The notes under the pieces are model-generated. The model made no database searches and was not told the DNA's origin. It worked only from the letters and a program-made list of their open reading frames with translations. The translations under genes were made by a program, and so were the position numbers. From an uncultured bacterium (GTDB lineage Bacteria > Patescibacteriota > Saccharimonadia > Saccharimonadales > CAIOMD01): a stretch of 11,585 bases of DNA. Positions 1 to 4,965 of the stretch are shown piece by piece (within the stretch, counting starts at the first letter, position 1; each line of letters starts with the position of its first letter). The DNA is taken from contig CAIRQE010000004.1 of assembly GCA_903880655.1 (NCBI GenBank), positions 1 through 11,585 on the forward strand, given 5' to 3'.

Positions 1-337
1 GAAAGAGCAGTCCTATGATGCCTGCCGGTATCGTTCCAATAACCAAAAGCCATCCGATGCGTGCATAGGTGTCATCTTTTTTAACTTCTCTTTGCTTAAG
101 TGTCCTGAAGATACCGCTAATGATCTTCTTCCAATCCTTAAAAAAGTAAATAAAGAGGACTGTTGCGGTCGCAAGGTGGGTTGCAATTAAAAAAGTAAGG
201 AAATAACTATCGTTTTGATGAATATTCCAACCAAAAATACTTGGAAGCACGACGCTATGGCCGAGGCTGGAGATAGGAAAGAGCTCGGTAATACCCTGAA
301 GTAGACCTAGAATAATTGCTTGAAGGATTGTTATCAC
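1..337 (-). CDS. uppP: Undecaprenyl-diphosphatase UppP, N-terminal part (cut by window edge)
   Basis: Membrane enzyme that dephosphorylates undecaprenyl diphosphate to recycle the lipid carrier for peptidoglycan and other envelope polymers. I translated 112 residues from a GTG at 337; the frame is still open at position 1, so the C-terminal half (family about 260-280 residues) lies outside. Visible are the N-terminal signature QGITELFPISSLGH (residues 14-27), holding the conserved acidic, PISS and His positions, and the later IGTIPAGIIG segment of the second family motif. The ELFPISSLGH wording is a subtype that I associate with Actinobacteria and Patescibacteria. The GTG is the first usable start: an ATG at 348 is in another frame and stops after four codons. 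There is no Shine-Dalgarno sequence; an extended -10 ends six bases before the GTG, so the gene may be leaderless. It lies 42 bp downstream of the SOUL gene on the same strand. Confidence 0.93.
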   Translation of the reverse strand, partial: MITILQAIILGLLQGITELFPISSLGHSVVLPSIFGWNIHQNDSYFLTFLIATHLATATVLFIYFFKDWKKIISGIFRTLKQREVKKDDTYARIGWLLVIGTIPAGIIGLLF

Positions 338-343
338 CCTGAA

Positions 344-352
344 ATCATAGCA
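344..352 (-). promoter_or_regulatory. Putative extended -10 promoter of uppP
   Basis: On the minus strand the sequence reads TGCTATGAT: TATGAT at 349-344 preceded by a TGn extension at 352-350. The -10 ends six bases before the GTG at 337, so a start site at the usual distance would fall on the G of the start codon. No good -35 is seen, as is common for extended -10 promoters. It would give uppP transcription independent of the upstream SOUL gene. Confidence 0.45.
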
Positions 353-379
353 AAAAAAAGTAGAAAAGACATGTAGAAC

Positions 380-898
380 TTATGCTTTGTAACCTATAAT
401 TATTTCATTTTTTCGTAAAAATCCTGGTTTCCAGGGCGGATCATAACGAGCAATGATAGGTGTAGTGCTCGGCGTAAGGTTCTGCTTACTCATCCATTCC
501 TGCAAATCCTGTATTTTGGAAGCTATCTTATCATCTGATGTATAGCCTGAAAAAGTGAGTGTAGCTGCGGTCATCTCATTCATCTCGCTGAATGTAACAG
601 CTTTTTGATTAGGAGCCGGTAAATCCTTCATTGAATACTGGGAGGGTATAACAAAGCTAACTCTGAAGGTACCGTTTTTAGCTTGGGTAGTCATTACTGG
701 AGCTGTCATCGCGATTTTTTTTGATGAACTATTGCCTCCAAAAATATACCCTGCTAAATATGAAAACCCACTACTTCCAGCAGAAGCATGATCGTCAGCA
801 GATATCTCGACGTTACTAGTTAGGAACGCAGCATACTTTCGAAGTTCAATCTTTCCGTCTTTTTTAATAACCGTATACTTTGGGGTCTCGATTGCCAT
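380..898 (-). CDS. SOUL-family heme-binding protein
   Basis: 172-residue protein matching the SOUL/HEBP family, a beta-barrel fold that binds heme or other tetrapyrroles; the physiological role of bacterial members is mostly unknown. Visible family marks are the N-terminal YTVIKKDGKIELRKY strand pair (residues 8-22), the KIAMTAPV motif (61-68), a FVIPSQYSMKDLP strand-turn (82-94) and the C-terminal ARYDPPWKPGFLRKNEI motif (150-166). Length is normal for a single-domain member. No signal peptide is visible, so it is probably cytoplasmic. Its ATG shares a base with the stop of the upstream 83-residue gene (TAATG), which suggests translational coupling, and uppP follows 42 bp later. The family call is strong; which tetrapyrrole it binds, if any, cannot be read from the sequence. 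Confidence 0.92.
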   Translation of the reverse strand: MAIETPKYTVIKKDGKIELRKYAAFLTSNVEISADDHASAGSSGFSYLAGYIFGGNSSSKKIAMTAPVMTTQAKNGTFRVSFVIPSQYSMKDLPAPNQKAVTFSEMNEMTAATLTFSGYTSDDKIASKIQDLQEWMSKQNLTPSTTPIIARYDPPWKPGFLRKNEIIIGYKA

Positions 899-1149
899 TA
901 TTGATCACCAGGCGCATTCTCTACTAATCCAGATTCTCGTTGTGAGATTTTAAGTTGGCGAATCAGTTGTTCTTTTTCTCCCAGTTTCCTAAGCAGCCCC
1001 GAGATAGCAATTTCATGCATCCGAATTTGCTGAATAATCTCGTCTTCGTCGTTTATGATGAGATCTACTTTTTGGGCTTGTTCTGCTTCATCGGCCTGTT
1101 GCGCCAGAAAATCATATGCATAGGGCAAATTGCTTGAATTTTTTTCCAT
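898..1149 (-). CDS. Small coiled-coil protein, unknown function
   Basis: 83-residue hydrophilic protein that I do not recognise. Residues about 34-70 show a heptad-like pattern of Ile/Leu with Glu, Lys and Arg, consistent with one coiled-coil helix; the ends are polar and probably disordered. There is no membrane segment or signal peptide. The start is well supported: minus-strand AAAGGA (1163-1158) lies 8 bases before the ATG, one of the best Shine-Dalgarno sequences in the window. Its stop overlaps the SOUL start by one base, so the two are probably made together, and the protein may work with the heme-binding protein. A plus-strand reading frame inside this gene (955-1137) is a shadow. Confidence 0.75.
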   Translation of the reverse strand: MEKNSSNLPYAYDFLAQQADEAEQAQKVDLIINDEDEIIQQIRMHEIAISGLLRKLGEKEQLIRQLKISQRESGLVENAPGDQ

Positions 1150-1157
1150 AGAATAAA

Positions 1158-1163
1158 TCCTTT
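1158..1163 (-). promoter_or_regulatory. Ribosome binding site of the 83-residue gene
   Basis: Minus-strand AAAGGA, spaced 8 bases from the ATG at 1149. It is noteworthy because most monocistronic genes in this window have no such site, so both leadered and apparently leaderless genes exist side by side. Confidence 0.65.
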
Positions 1164-1216
1164 ATATAAATTAAGATGAATCAGTTATTACCAGTTCTAG
1201 TATACTCTTTTTTAAA

Positions 1217-1239
1217 CCTTAAAGGATTATGCTTTAAGG
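1217..1239. repeat. Inverted repeat, possible operator
   Basis: Two perfect 8-bp arms around GATTATG. It lies far from any gene end and is not followed by a T-run, so a terminator is unlikely. A dimeric regulator site is the simplest reading. A related CTTAAG palindrome occurs at 1275-1280 next to the predicted desaturase -10. Confidence 0.45.
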
Positions 1240-1247
1240 ACTCTAAT

Positions 1248-1276
1248 TTGAATTATTACCAGATACAACGTATGCT
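1248..1276 (+). promoter_or_regulatory. Putative desaturase promoter
   Basis: TTGAAT (1248-1253), 17-bp spacer, TATGCT (1271-1276). Each box matches the sigma-70 consensus at four of six positions. The predicted start near 1283 leaves a leader of about 22 bases that includes AAAGG ahead of the TTG start at 1305. The -35 abuts the direct repeat copy at 1253-1262. Confidence 0.35.
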
Positions 1277-1304
1277 TAAGTCACGAAAGAAAGGTTGAGA
1301 AAAT

Positions 1305-2219
1305 TTGAATTCACCTATTAATCCAGAAGCAGACAAGCGTCTGGTGCACGAACTATCAGCGACTGCCGAAGAACTTATTCATCAACATGACAAAGTAGCT
1401 CGAACATGGGACTCTCAAGATGTAGTACCCTGGGAAAATGCTGTAAACTACAATCCCAGTTTCGAATGGAGCCCTGAAATTTATCCGCTTGACCAAGGAG
1501 TGCGAAGCGCACTTTATGTCAATGAATTAACAGAAATAAATCTCCCCTATTACACGAATACCCTGCTTATGCATGCACCCGACAATCATCCCCTCGTTGA
1601 GTGGAGTCGACGCTGGACATCAGAAGAATGGCGACATTCCGATGCAATACTTAACTGGATACGCCTGACGGGTGCTTATAATCCGCATGAAATGGAAACT
1701 GGACGCGTAGCGCAAATGCGAAGCGGGGATGTACCTCAACCAGGATCGACCGCAGAACTTATCTGCTATACCATCATGCAAGAACTTGCTACAGCCGTAG
1801 CGCACAGAAATACTGCGAAACATCTAGATAAAGAACGGGGCGGAAGAAAAATGCTCGGTATTGTAGCTGGAGATGAAATGTTGCATCATCGCTTTTATCT
1901 TGAACTTGGTAAAGCAGCACTCCAAATTGACCCAGACACAATGATGATTGCTTTCAAAAACCAGTATCTTGATTTTGCTATGCCAGGGCTTTCTATACCC
2001 AACTTCGCTGAACACGCGCAGGCAATTGCGCGAGCAGATATTTACAGCGAGAAGCACTTTCACGAAGAAGTAGTCATGCCAGTTATCGAATCACTCGGTC
2101 TTTTCGCAATTGAAGGGCTGTCAAGTGAGGCCACACAAGCTCAAGAGAGAATCATGGGTCGATCCAGCAGATTCGAAAGAAGACTACAGAAAATAGCTGA
2201 GAAAGAACGAAACACCTAG
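1305..2219 (+). CDS. Acyl-ACP desaturase-like diiron enzyme (FA_desaturase_2 family)
   Basis: 304-residue soluble ferritin-like diiron protein of the stearoyl-ACP desaturase/mycobacterial DesA family, which uses O2 and reduced ferredoxin to put a cis double bond into an acyl chain bound to a carrier. The full ligand set is visible: E77 (in LTEINLPYY), E108 and H111 (EEWRH), E160 (MQELATAVAHRN), E191 and H194 (GDEMLHH). Length is close to the mycobacterial members. The start is a TTG, the first possible start after an in-frame stop at 1296, with AAAGG about 10-14 bases upstream; a GTG at codon 13 is an alternative. The stop overlaps that of the convergent 7-TM gene in a shared CTAG. Whether the substrate is ACP- or CoA-bound cannot be told. 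In a reduced genome the enzyme may act on lipids taken from a host. Confidence 0.88.
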   Translation: MNSPINPEADKRLVHELSATAEELIHQHDKVARTWDSQDVVPWENAVNYNPSFEWSPEIYPLDQGVRSALYVNELTEINLPYYTNTLLMHAPDNHPLVEWSRRWTSEEWRHSDAILNWIRLTGAYNPHEMETGRVAQMRSGDVPQPGSTAELICYTIMQELATAVAHRNTAKHLDKERGGRKMLGIVAGDEMLHHRFYLELGKAALQIDPDTMMIAFKNQYLDFAMPGLSIPNFAEHAQAIARADIYSEKHFHEEVVMPVIESLGLFAIEGLSSEATQAQERIMGRSSRFERRLQKIAEKERNT

Positions 2220-2917
2220 GCTTTACGGAGCTCACGCTTGGTAATAGTGAGTGGCACGATGCCAAAGACGAGGATAAAAGCGTATATAACTGCAAAACCA
2301 CACATAATACTTGGTAATCCTTCGATAGTTTTTGGGTTAATCGTATTTACTATTCCAGTTGGAAGTAGGAAGCTCAAAAAACCAACAACCTGAAGAATCA
2401 AGGCCTGACGAATTTTTTCGGTCGCCTTTATTGAATAGTAGAGACAAAGACCGATGCCGACAAATAACCAAAAATAATAATAAAGATAATAGAAGCCACC
2501 GACTTTATCAGCGATTTGGAATATGGCATAATTACCGCCGCAAGCATGCGCTGAGATATCTGATGAGCTAAGACCAAATAATACTGCAAAAATTGCACTA
2601 ACACTATAGGATATTACCTTGAGCAGAGTATTTTTCTTTTTGGCAATTAAGGAAATTAAATGGATAGCTAGTGCCGGGAGTAGGGTAATAGAAACGAACC
2701 CGATATGTGACCACGTTTGCGCATTGTGTCCACCGCACACATTAAATTCAGATAACTGAAAAAGTGCCAGAAAAATAAGCGCCAGTGAAATAACACGGGT
2801 TATTGGGGTCATTTTGTATCTCAGTAGCGTATAAGCAAAAAGTACCAGCTCTGAGAGCATAGTAATTACCATGACGGGAGGAGAAAAACAATAAAAAGTA
2901 GAAGATGTTCGTTTCAT
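2216..2917 (-). CDS. Seven-TM membrane protein, similar to 7TM sensor modules of histidine kinases
   Basis: 233 residues with seven hydrophobic segments at about 12-33, 40-57, 70-91, 99-117, 140-162, 170-190 and 203-224, ending in a short basic tail. Features such as the LRYKMTPITR loop after the first helix and IGFVSITLLPAL in the third resemble the 7TM region found at the N-terminus of some histidine kinases, but no kinase or other output domain follows. Two Cys-Gly-Gly motifs, C61-G-G-H and C126-G-G, lie in loops predicted on the same side and could form a disulfide or bind a ligand. The ATG at 2917 has no Shine-Dalgarno sequence; an extended -10 lies just upstream. It is 34 bp downstream of the 205-residue gene and overlaps the desaturase stop by 4 bases. 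The function is unknown and the similarity is from memory of the fold, so modest. Confidence 0.75.
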   Translation of the reverse strand: MKRTSSTFYCFSPPVMVITMLSELVLFAYTLLRYKMTPITRVISLALIFLALFQLSEFNVCGGHNAQTWSHIGFVSITLLPALAIHLISLIAKKKNTLLKVISYSVSAIFAVLFGLSSSDISAHACGGNYAIFQIADKVGGFYYLYYYFWLFVGIGLCLYYSIKATEKIRQALILQVVGFLSFLLPTGIVNTINPKTIEGLPSIMCGFAVIYAFILVFGIVPLTITKRELRKA

Positions 2918-2925
2918 ATAAATTC

Positions 2926-2934
2926 ATTCTAACA
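2926..2934 (-). promoter_or_regulatory. Putative extended -10 promoter of the 7-TM gene
   Basis: Minus-strand TGTTAGAAT: TAGAAT at 2931-2926 with a TGn extension. It predicts a start near 2919, two bases before the ATG at 2917. No convincing -35. Read-through from the upstream gene is also possible. Confidence 0.35.
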
Positions 2935-2951
2935 TAAAAATACTAAAATGC

Positions 2952-3569
2952 TTATGTCGTTAGTGCGATAGGATTTAGGACAACTTCATTTACCGCTTGC
3001 TCTCCCATTCGAGAGACAACTTCCAATCGTTCTAAAGCTCGCTCGTCACTATAATGAGCTGCGAAATCACTGTGAATAATGCCAATACTTAAGTGCGGCC
3101 GATAAAACCCATCTCCGTTAGGATCCCTTCGCAGCTTGAAGCCCCGTTCATGATAAATACTTGCTATTTCTTCTTGCTCAGCTTCAAGTTCATCACTAAT
3201 AATTCCAAAACTTAATTTTGTTTTTTTATCAGAACCAAATAACCCAAGCCTTCCTAATGAAACAACTAAGGGCTGACTGGTGGAAGGTACCTGATTAAGC
3301 ACTGCTTCGGTGGAAGGGCCTTCCATTTTATGATGATGATCAAACCGTGAAAACCCAACGACAGTGACCCCCATCGTCTCAGGAATAAATAATCTTCCTA
3401 CATTATTATCAAGTTCTGGTGTCAGTTGTTCTGTAATATTTTTAAGAATTCCAAGACTTTCTTCAGAAATACTTCTTCTAGCTGCAAACACTCCTCTTAT
3501 TGCAGCTACTTGCATCACATTACGTTTTGGACGCTGGGGTATATTATTATTTCTTCGTCTTGCCATCAT
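2952..3569 (-). CDS. 2H phosphoesterase-like (2'-5' RNA ligase-like) protein, first His missing
   Basis: 205-residue protein with a basic N-terminus (residues 1-33), probably cytoplasmic. The C-terminal part follows the 2H phosphoesterase layout: VVSLGRLGLFG (102-112), a LSFGII strand (119-124), a helix ending YHERGF (139-144), then RPHLSIGII (157-165), which fits the second H-x-S/T motif with H159. At the place of the first motif I see GVTVVGF (67-73), with Gly where the catalytic His should be, so it may be inactive or use other residues. Other family members act on RNA 2'-5' bonds or cyclic phosphates. The ATG at 3569 is followed at once by another ATG (3566). No Shine-Dalgarno sequence is present; a promoter at 3579-3607 would leave a 3-base leader. 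The 7-TM gene follows after 34 bp. The CDS is solid; the family assignment is tentative. Confidence 0.65.
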   Translation of the reverse strand: MMARRRNNNIPQRPKRNVMQVAAIRGVFAARRSISEESLGILKNITEQLTPELDNNVGRLFIPETMGVTVVGFSRFDHHHKMEGPSTEAVLNQVPSTSQPLVVSLGRLGLFGSDKKTKLSFGIISDELEAEQEEIASIYHERGFKLRRDPNGDGFYRPHLSIGIIHSDFAAHYSDERALERLEVVSRMGEQAVNEVVLNPIALTT

Positions 3570-3578
3570 AATCTATTT

Positions 3579-3607
3579 ATTGTGTAACTAAGCAGTTGTT
3601 TTGTCAA
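3579..3607 (-). promoter_or_regulatory. Putative promoter of the 2H-phosphoesterase-like gene
   Basis: Minus-strand TTGACA (3607-3602), 17-bp spacer, CACAAT (3584-3579). The -35 is consensus and the -10 matches at four of six. The predicted start near 3572 is 3 bases before the ATG. It is divergent from the consensus -35 of the plus-strand gene at 3664. Confidence 0.45.
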
Positions 3608-3628
3608 ACATAAGCAATTTAGGTAATA

Positions 3629-3657
3629 TTGACAGCCATGTGTCAAAGGCGTATTTT
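3629..3657 (+). promoter_or_regulatory. Putative leaderless promoter of the 167-residue gene
   Basis: TTGACA (3629-3634), 17-bp spacer, TATTTT (3652-3657). The -10 ends six bases before the ATG at 3664, so the predicted first transcribed base is the A of the start codon. An AAAGG at 3645-3649 is 14 bases from the ATG, too far for a good ribosome site, and would lie inside the promoter spacer. Confidence 0.55.
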
Positions 3658-3663
3658 TAAACA

Positions 3664-4167
3664 ATGACTAAACCAAATGTATACCTAGTGGGTGGAGAAA
3701 TAGATAGAAAAGAGCAAGAATATAACGAGACGATACTGCGTAATCTTGTTCGGCTTATAGAAACAGGAGATAATGTGAAAGAAAAATACAACCAAGATAT
3801 GGAACCCTTTGGTGTAGAAGCAATATCAACTGACGAAACAATGAAAATTTTTATATACCGAGCTAAAAATGAACCTCTCGCAGACATAACCTTTTATGAA
3901 AAACTAAATGACATTAATCTTATCAAGGATCACTCAAAAACATGCGAAGAATATATTAAAAATATGGGCCTATGGGCGGGATCAAATTCTGAAACCTTTA
4001 TGCTCAATCGAGATGGCTCAATAACTCGTTCTGTTTACAAGGAATTCATTGACCATAATGACGAGATACGACCGGAATTCAGTATCCTAATCGACAGAGA
4101 AGAAATGATTGAGGACGATGACCGTGATGAACTTATCATCAGGCTCCAAAATATTGTTTCACTTTAA
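3664..4167 (+). CDS. Hypothetical acidic protein, unknown family
   Basis: 167 residues that I do not recognise. It is rich in Asp, Glu and Asn, has no membrane segment or signal peptide, and ends with a strongly acidic run (EEMIEDDDRDE) followed by an amphipathic RLQNIVSL tail. Alternating hydrophobic stretches such as MKIFIYRA and FSILIDREE suggest a mixed alpha/beta cytoplasmic protein. The start is supported by the upstream promoter geometry. It is divergent from the 2H-like gene (94-bp gap with two TTGACA boxes) and convergent with the WhiB gene (17-bp gap). The overlapping minus-strand frame at 3657-3887 is a shadow. Confidence 0.75.
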   Translation: MTKPNVYLVGGEIDRKEQEYNETILRNLVRLIETGDNVKEKYNQDMEPFGVEAISTDETMKIFIYRAKNEPLADITFYEKLNDINLIKDHSKTCEEYIKNMGLWAGSNSETFMLNRDGSITRSVYKEFIDHNDEIRPEFSILIDREEMIEDDDRDELIIRLQNIVSL

Positions 4168-4184
4168 ACTATATCTTCAGTGGG

Positions 4185-4487
4185 TTATTCAGTTTCTTGG
4201 ATCTCAACCACTTGACTCACGAGTTCTTTAGCAAGAGCTCGACTTGAGCGTCGCGCTACTGCATTGCTTCGGTTTTTGCCGCCCCATACTCCATGCTCAA
4301 TTTTGTTTTCGGTAGCATATGTATCACACTGCTTTTCAAAGGGACAGCTACTGCAAATCTTGATGGCTTCAGTAATTTCTGGTTTTTCAACAGAAAAGAA
4401 AAGATCAGTCATTTTTTTGCATGGCGCTTCTTGTGCCCACACGCTAAAATTTTCTTCCATCGTTGGGTTATATTTTCTCATATTCAT
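4185..4487 (-). CDS. WhiB-like iron-sulfur transcriptional regulator
   Basis: Small WhiB-family protein. These coordinate an O2/NO-sensitive [4Fe-4S] cluster with four Cys and, in Actinobacteria, act by binding region 4 of the principal sigma factor and DNA. Numbered from the ATG at 4487 (100 residues), the cysteines are C23, C45, C48 and C54, giving C-x21-C-x2-C-x5-C. The family turn GVWGG is at 66-70, followed by the basic stretch NRSNAVARRSSRA that would contact DNA. The family phrase TDLFF follows the first Cys. The frame is open to 4547 (120 residues), but the promoter at 4494-4522 lies inside that extension and points to the ATG at 4487. The ATG at 4481 is another option. It is divergent from the alpha-CTD-like gene. 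The family is normally tied to Actinobacteria and their phages, so transfer or host adaptation is possible. Confidence 0.92.
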   Translation of the reverse strand: MNMRKYNPTMEENFSVWAQEAPCKKMTDLFFSVEKPEITEAIKICSSCPFEKQCDTYATENKIEHGVWGGKNRSNAVARRSSRALAKELVSQVVEIQETE

Positions 4488-4493
4488 TAACAT

Positions 4494-4522
4494 ATTATAA
4501 CAGGTTGTATTGTTTTTTTCAA
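4494..4522 (-). promoter_or_regulatory. Strong leaderless promoter of the WhiB-like gene
   Basis: Minus-strand TTGAAA (4522-4517), 17-bp spacer ending in TGT, then TATAAT (4499-4494): a near-consensus promoter with an extended -10. It predicts transcription from 4487, the A of an in-frame ATG, which defines the 100-residue form. It overlaps the oppositely directed promoter of the alpha-CTD-like gene over 4510-4522. Confidence 0.7.
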
Positions 4523-4538
4523 ATATATATTGTATAAT
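4510..4538 (+). promoter_or_regulatory. Promoter of the alpha-CTD-like gene
   Basis: TTGTTT (4510-4515), 17-bp spacer, consensus TATAAT (4533-4538). The start is predicted at about 4545-4548, so the ATG at 4549 would have a 0-4 base leader. No Shine-Dalgarno sequence is seen. The -35 region interlocks with that of the minus-strand WhiB promoter. Confidence 0.6.
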
Positions 4539-4548
4539 TCTGGGCACA

Positions 4549-4965
4549 ATGAACTATCAAAAAATTCTTACATTTGCACTCTCTGATGATGAAACTATCG
4601 AGCTTTCATCAATTGAAGATAAAGCCGAATTCGTAATTAATGCAGTAAAAGATGAGCTCATTTCTCGCCGCGTAGAACTGGCTAATGAGTTATCTGAATT
4701 GGACACTATACTTGAAGCTCATGAAATTGCAATTCCTCAATCAAATGCTGAAACGTTAGATTTATCTGTACGAGAGCTCGGTATCCGCTCAATGGGAGCT
4801 AATGCGCTGTATCGAGCAGGAATCATTACAGTTGCCGATTTATGCGAAAAAACACCCAGGCAATTACGAAATATTAATCGATTTGGAAATGGCTCATATA
4901 AGGAAATTGTAAGTGCTCTTGGTGCACTAGGGCTTTCGCTTAAAGAACCTAAAAGTTCGTTCTAA
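4549..4965 (+). CDS. Free-standing RNA polymerase alpha C-terminal-domain-like protein
   Basis: 138 residues. The C-terminal 65 or so resemble the helix-hairpin-helix alpha-CTD of RpoA, which binds AT-rich UP elements and activators: LDLSVREL, then IRSMGANALYRAGIITVADL, then NRFGNGSYKEI and ALGLSL. Compared with RpoA, Arg of the R265 region, a following Asn, and the Gly, Ser and Glu of the second DNA-contact loop (G296, S299, E302 in E. coli) can be aligned, while the K298 position is Gly; there is a short insertion around the first loop. Residues 1-70 are acidic and helical, perhaps a coiled coil, and replace the RpoA assembly domain, so this is not RpoA itself. I start it at 4549; the open frame begins at 4510 but runs through the promoter. 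The stop overlaps that of the convergent giant gene (CTAA, 4962-4965). It may modulate promoter recognition, possibly with the divergent WhiB. Confidence 0.82.
   Translation: MNYQKILTFALSDDETIELSSIEDKAEFVINAVKDELISRRVELANELSELDTILEAHEIAIPQSNAETLDLSVRELGIRSMGANALYRAGIITVADLCEKTPRQLRNINRFGNGSYKEIVSALGALGLSLKEPKSSF

Larger units (their letters stand above)
1150..1304. promoter_or_regulatory. Divergent intergenic region with candidate operators
   Basis: 155 bp between the minus-strand coiled-coil/SOUL/uppP group and the plus-strand desaturase. It holds a perfect 8-bp inverted repeat, CCTTAAAG (1217-1224) and CTTTAAGG (1232-1239), with a 7-base spacer. This is flanked by two copies of TTATTACCAG (1185-1194 and 1253-1262). 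A plausible desaturase promoter overlaps the second copy. The arrangement looks like a shared control region; the regulator is unknown. Confidence 0.5.

Noticed and set aside
346..348. ATG as an alternative uppP start
   Set aside because: It is out of frame with the UppP reading and meets TGA after four codons; it overlaps the TATGAT box.
4176..4193. TTCAGT repeated on both sides of the WhiB stop, as a possible terminator
   Set aside because: The copies are direct, not inverted, and no hairpin or T-run follows.
4488..4547. 20-residue N-terminal extension of the WhiB frame (start at 4547)
   Set aside because: It covers the near-consensus promoter at 4494-4522 and is AT-rich; the WhiB homology begins after the ATG at 4487.
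4510..4548. 13-residue N-terminal extension of the alpha-CTD-like frame
   Set aside because: The stretch is the promoter itself (TTGTTT and TATAAT), so a transcript starting there could not encode it.
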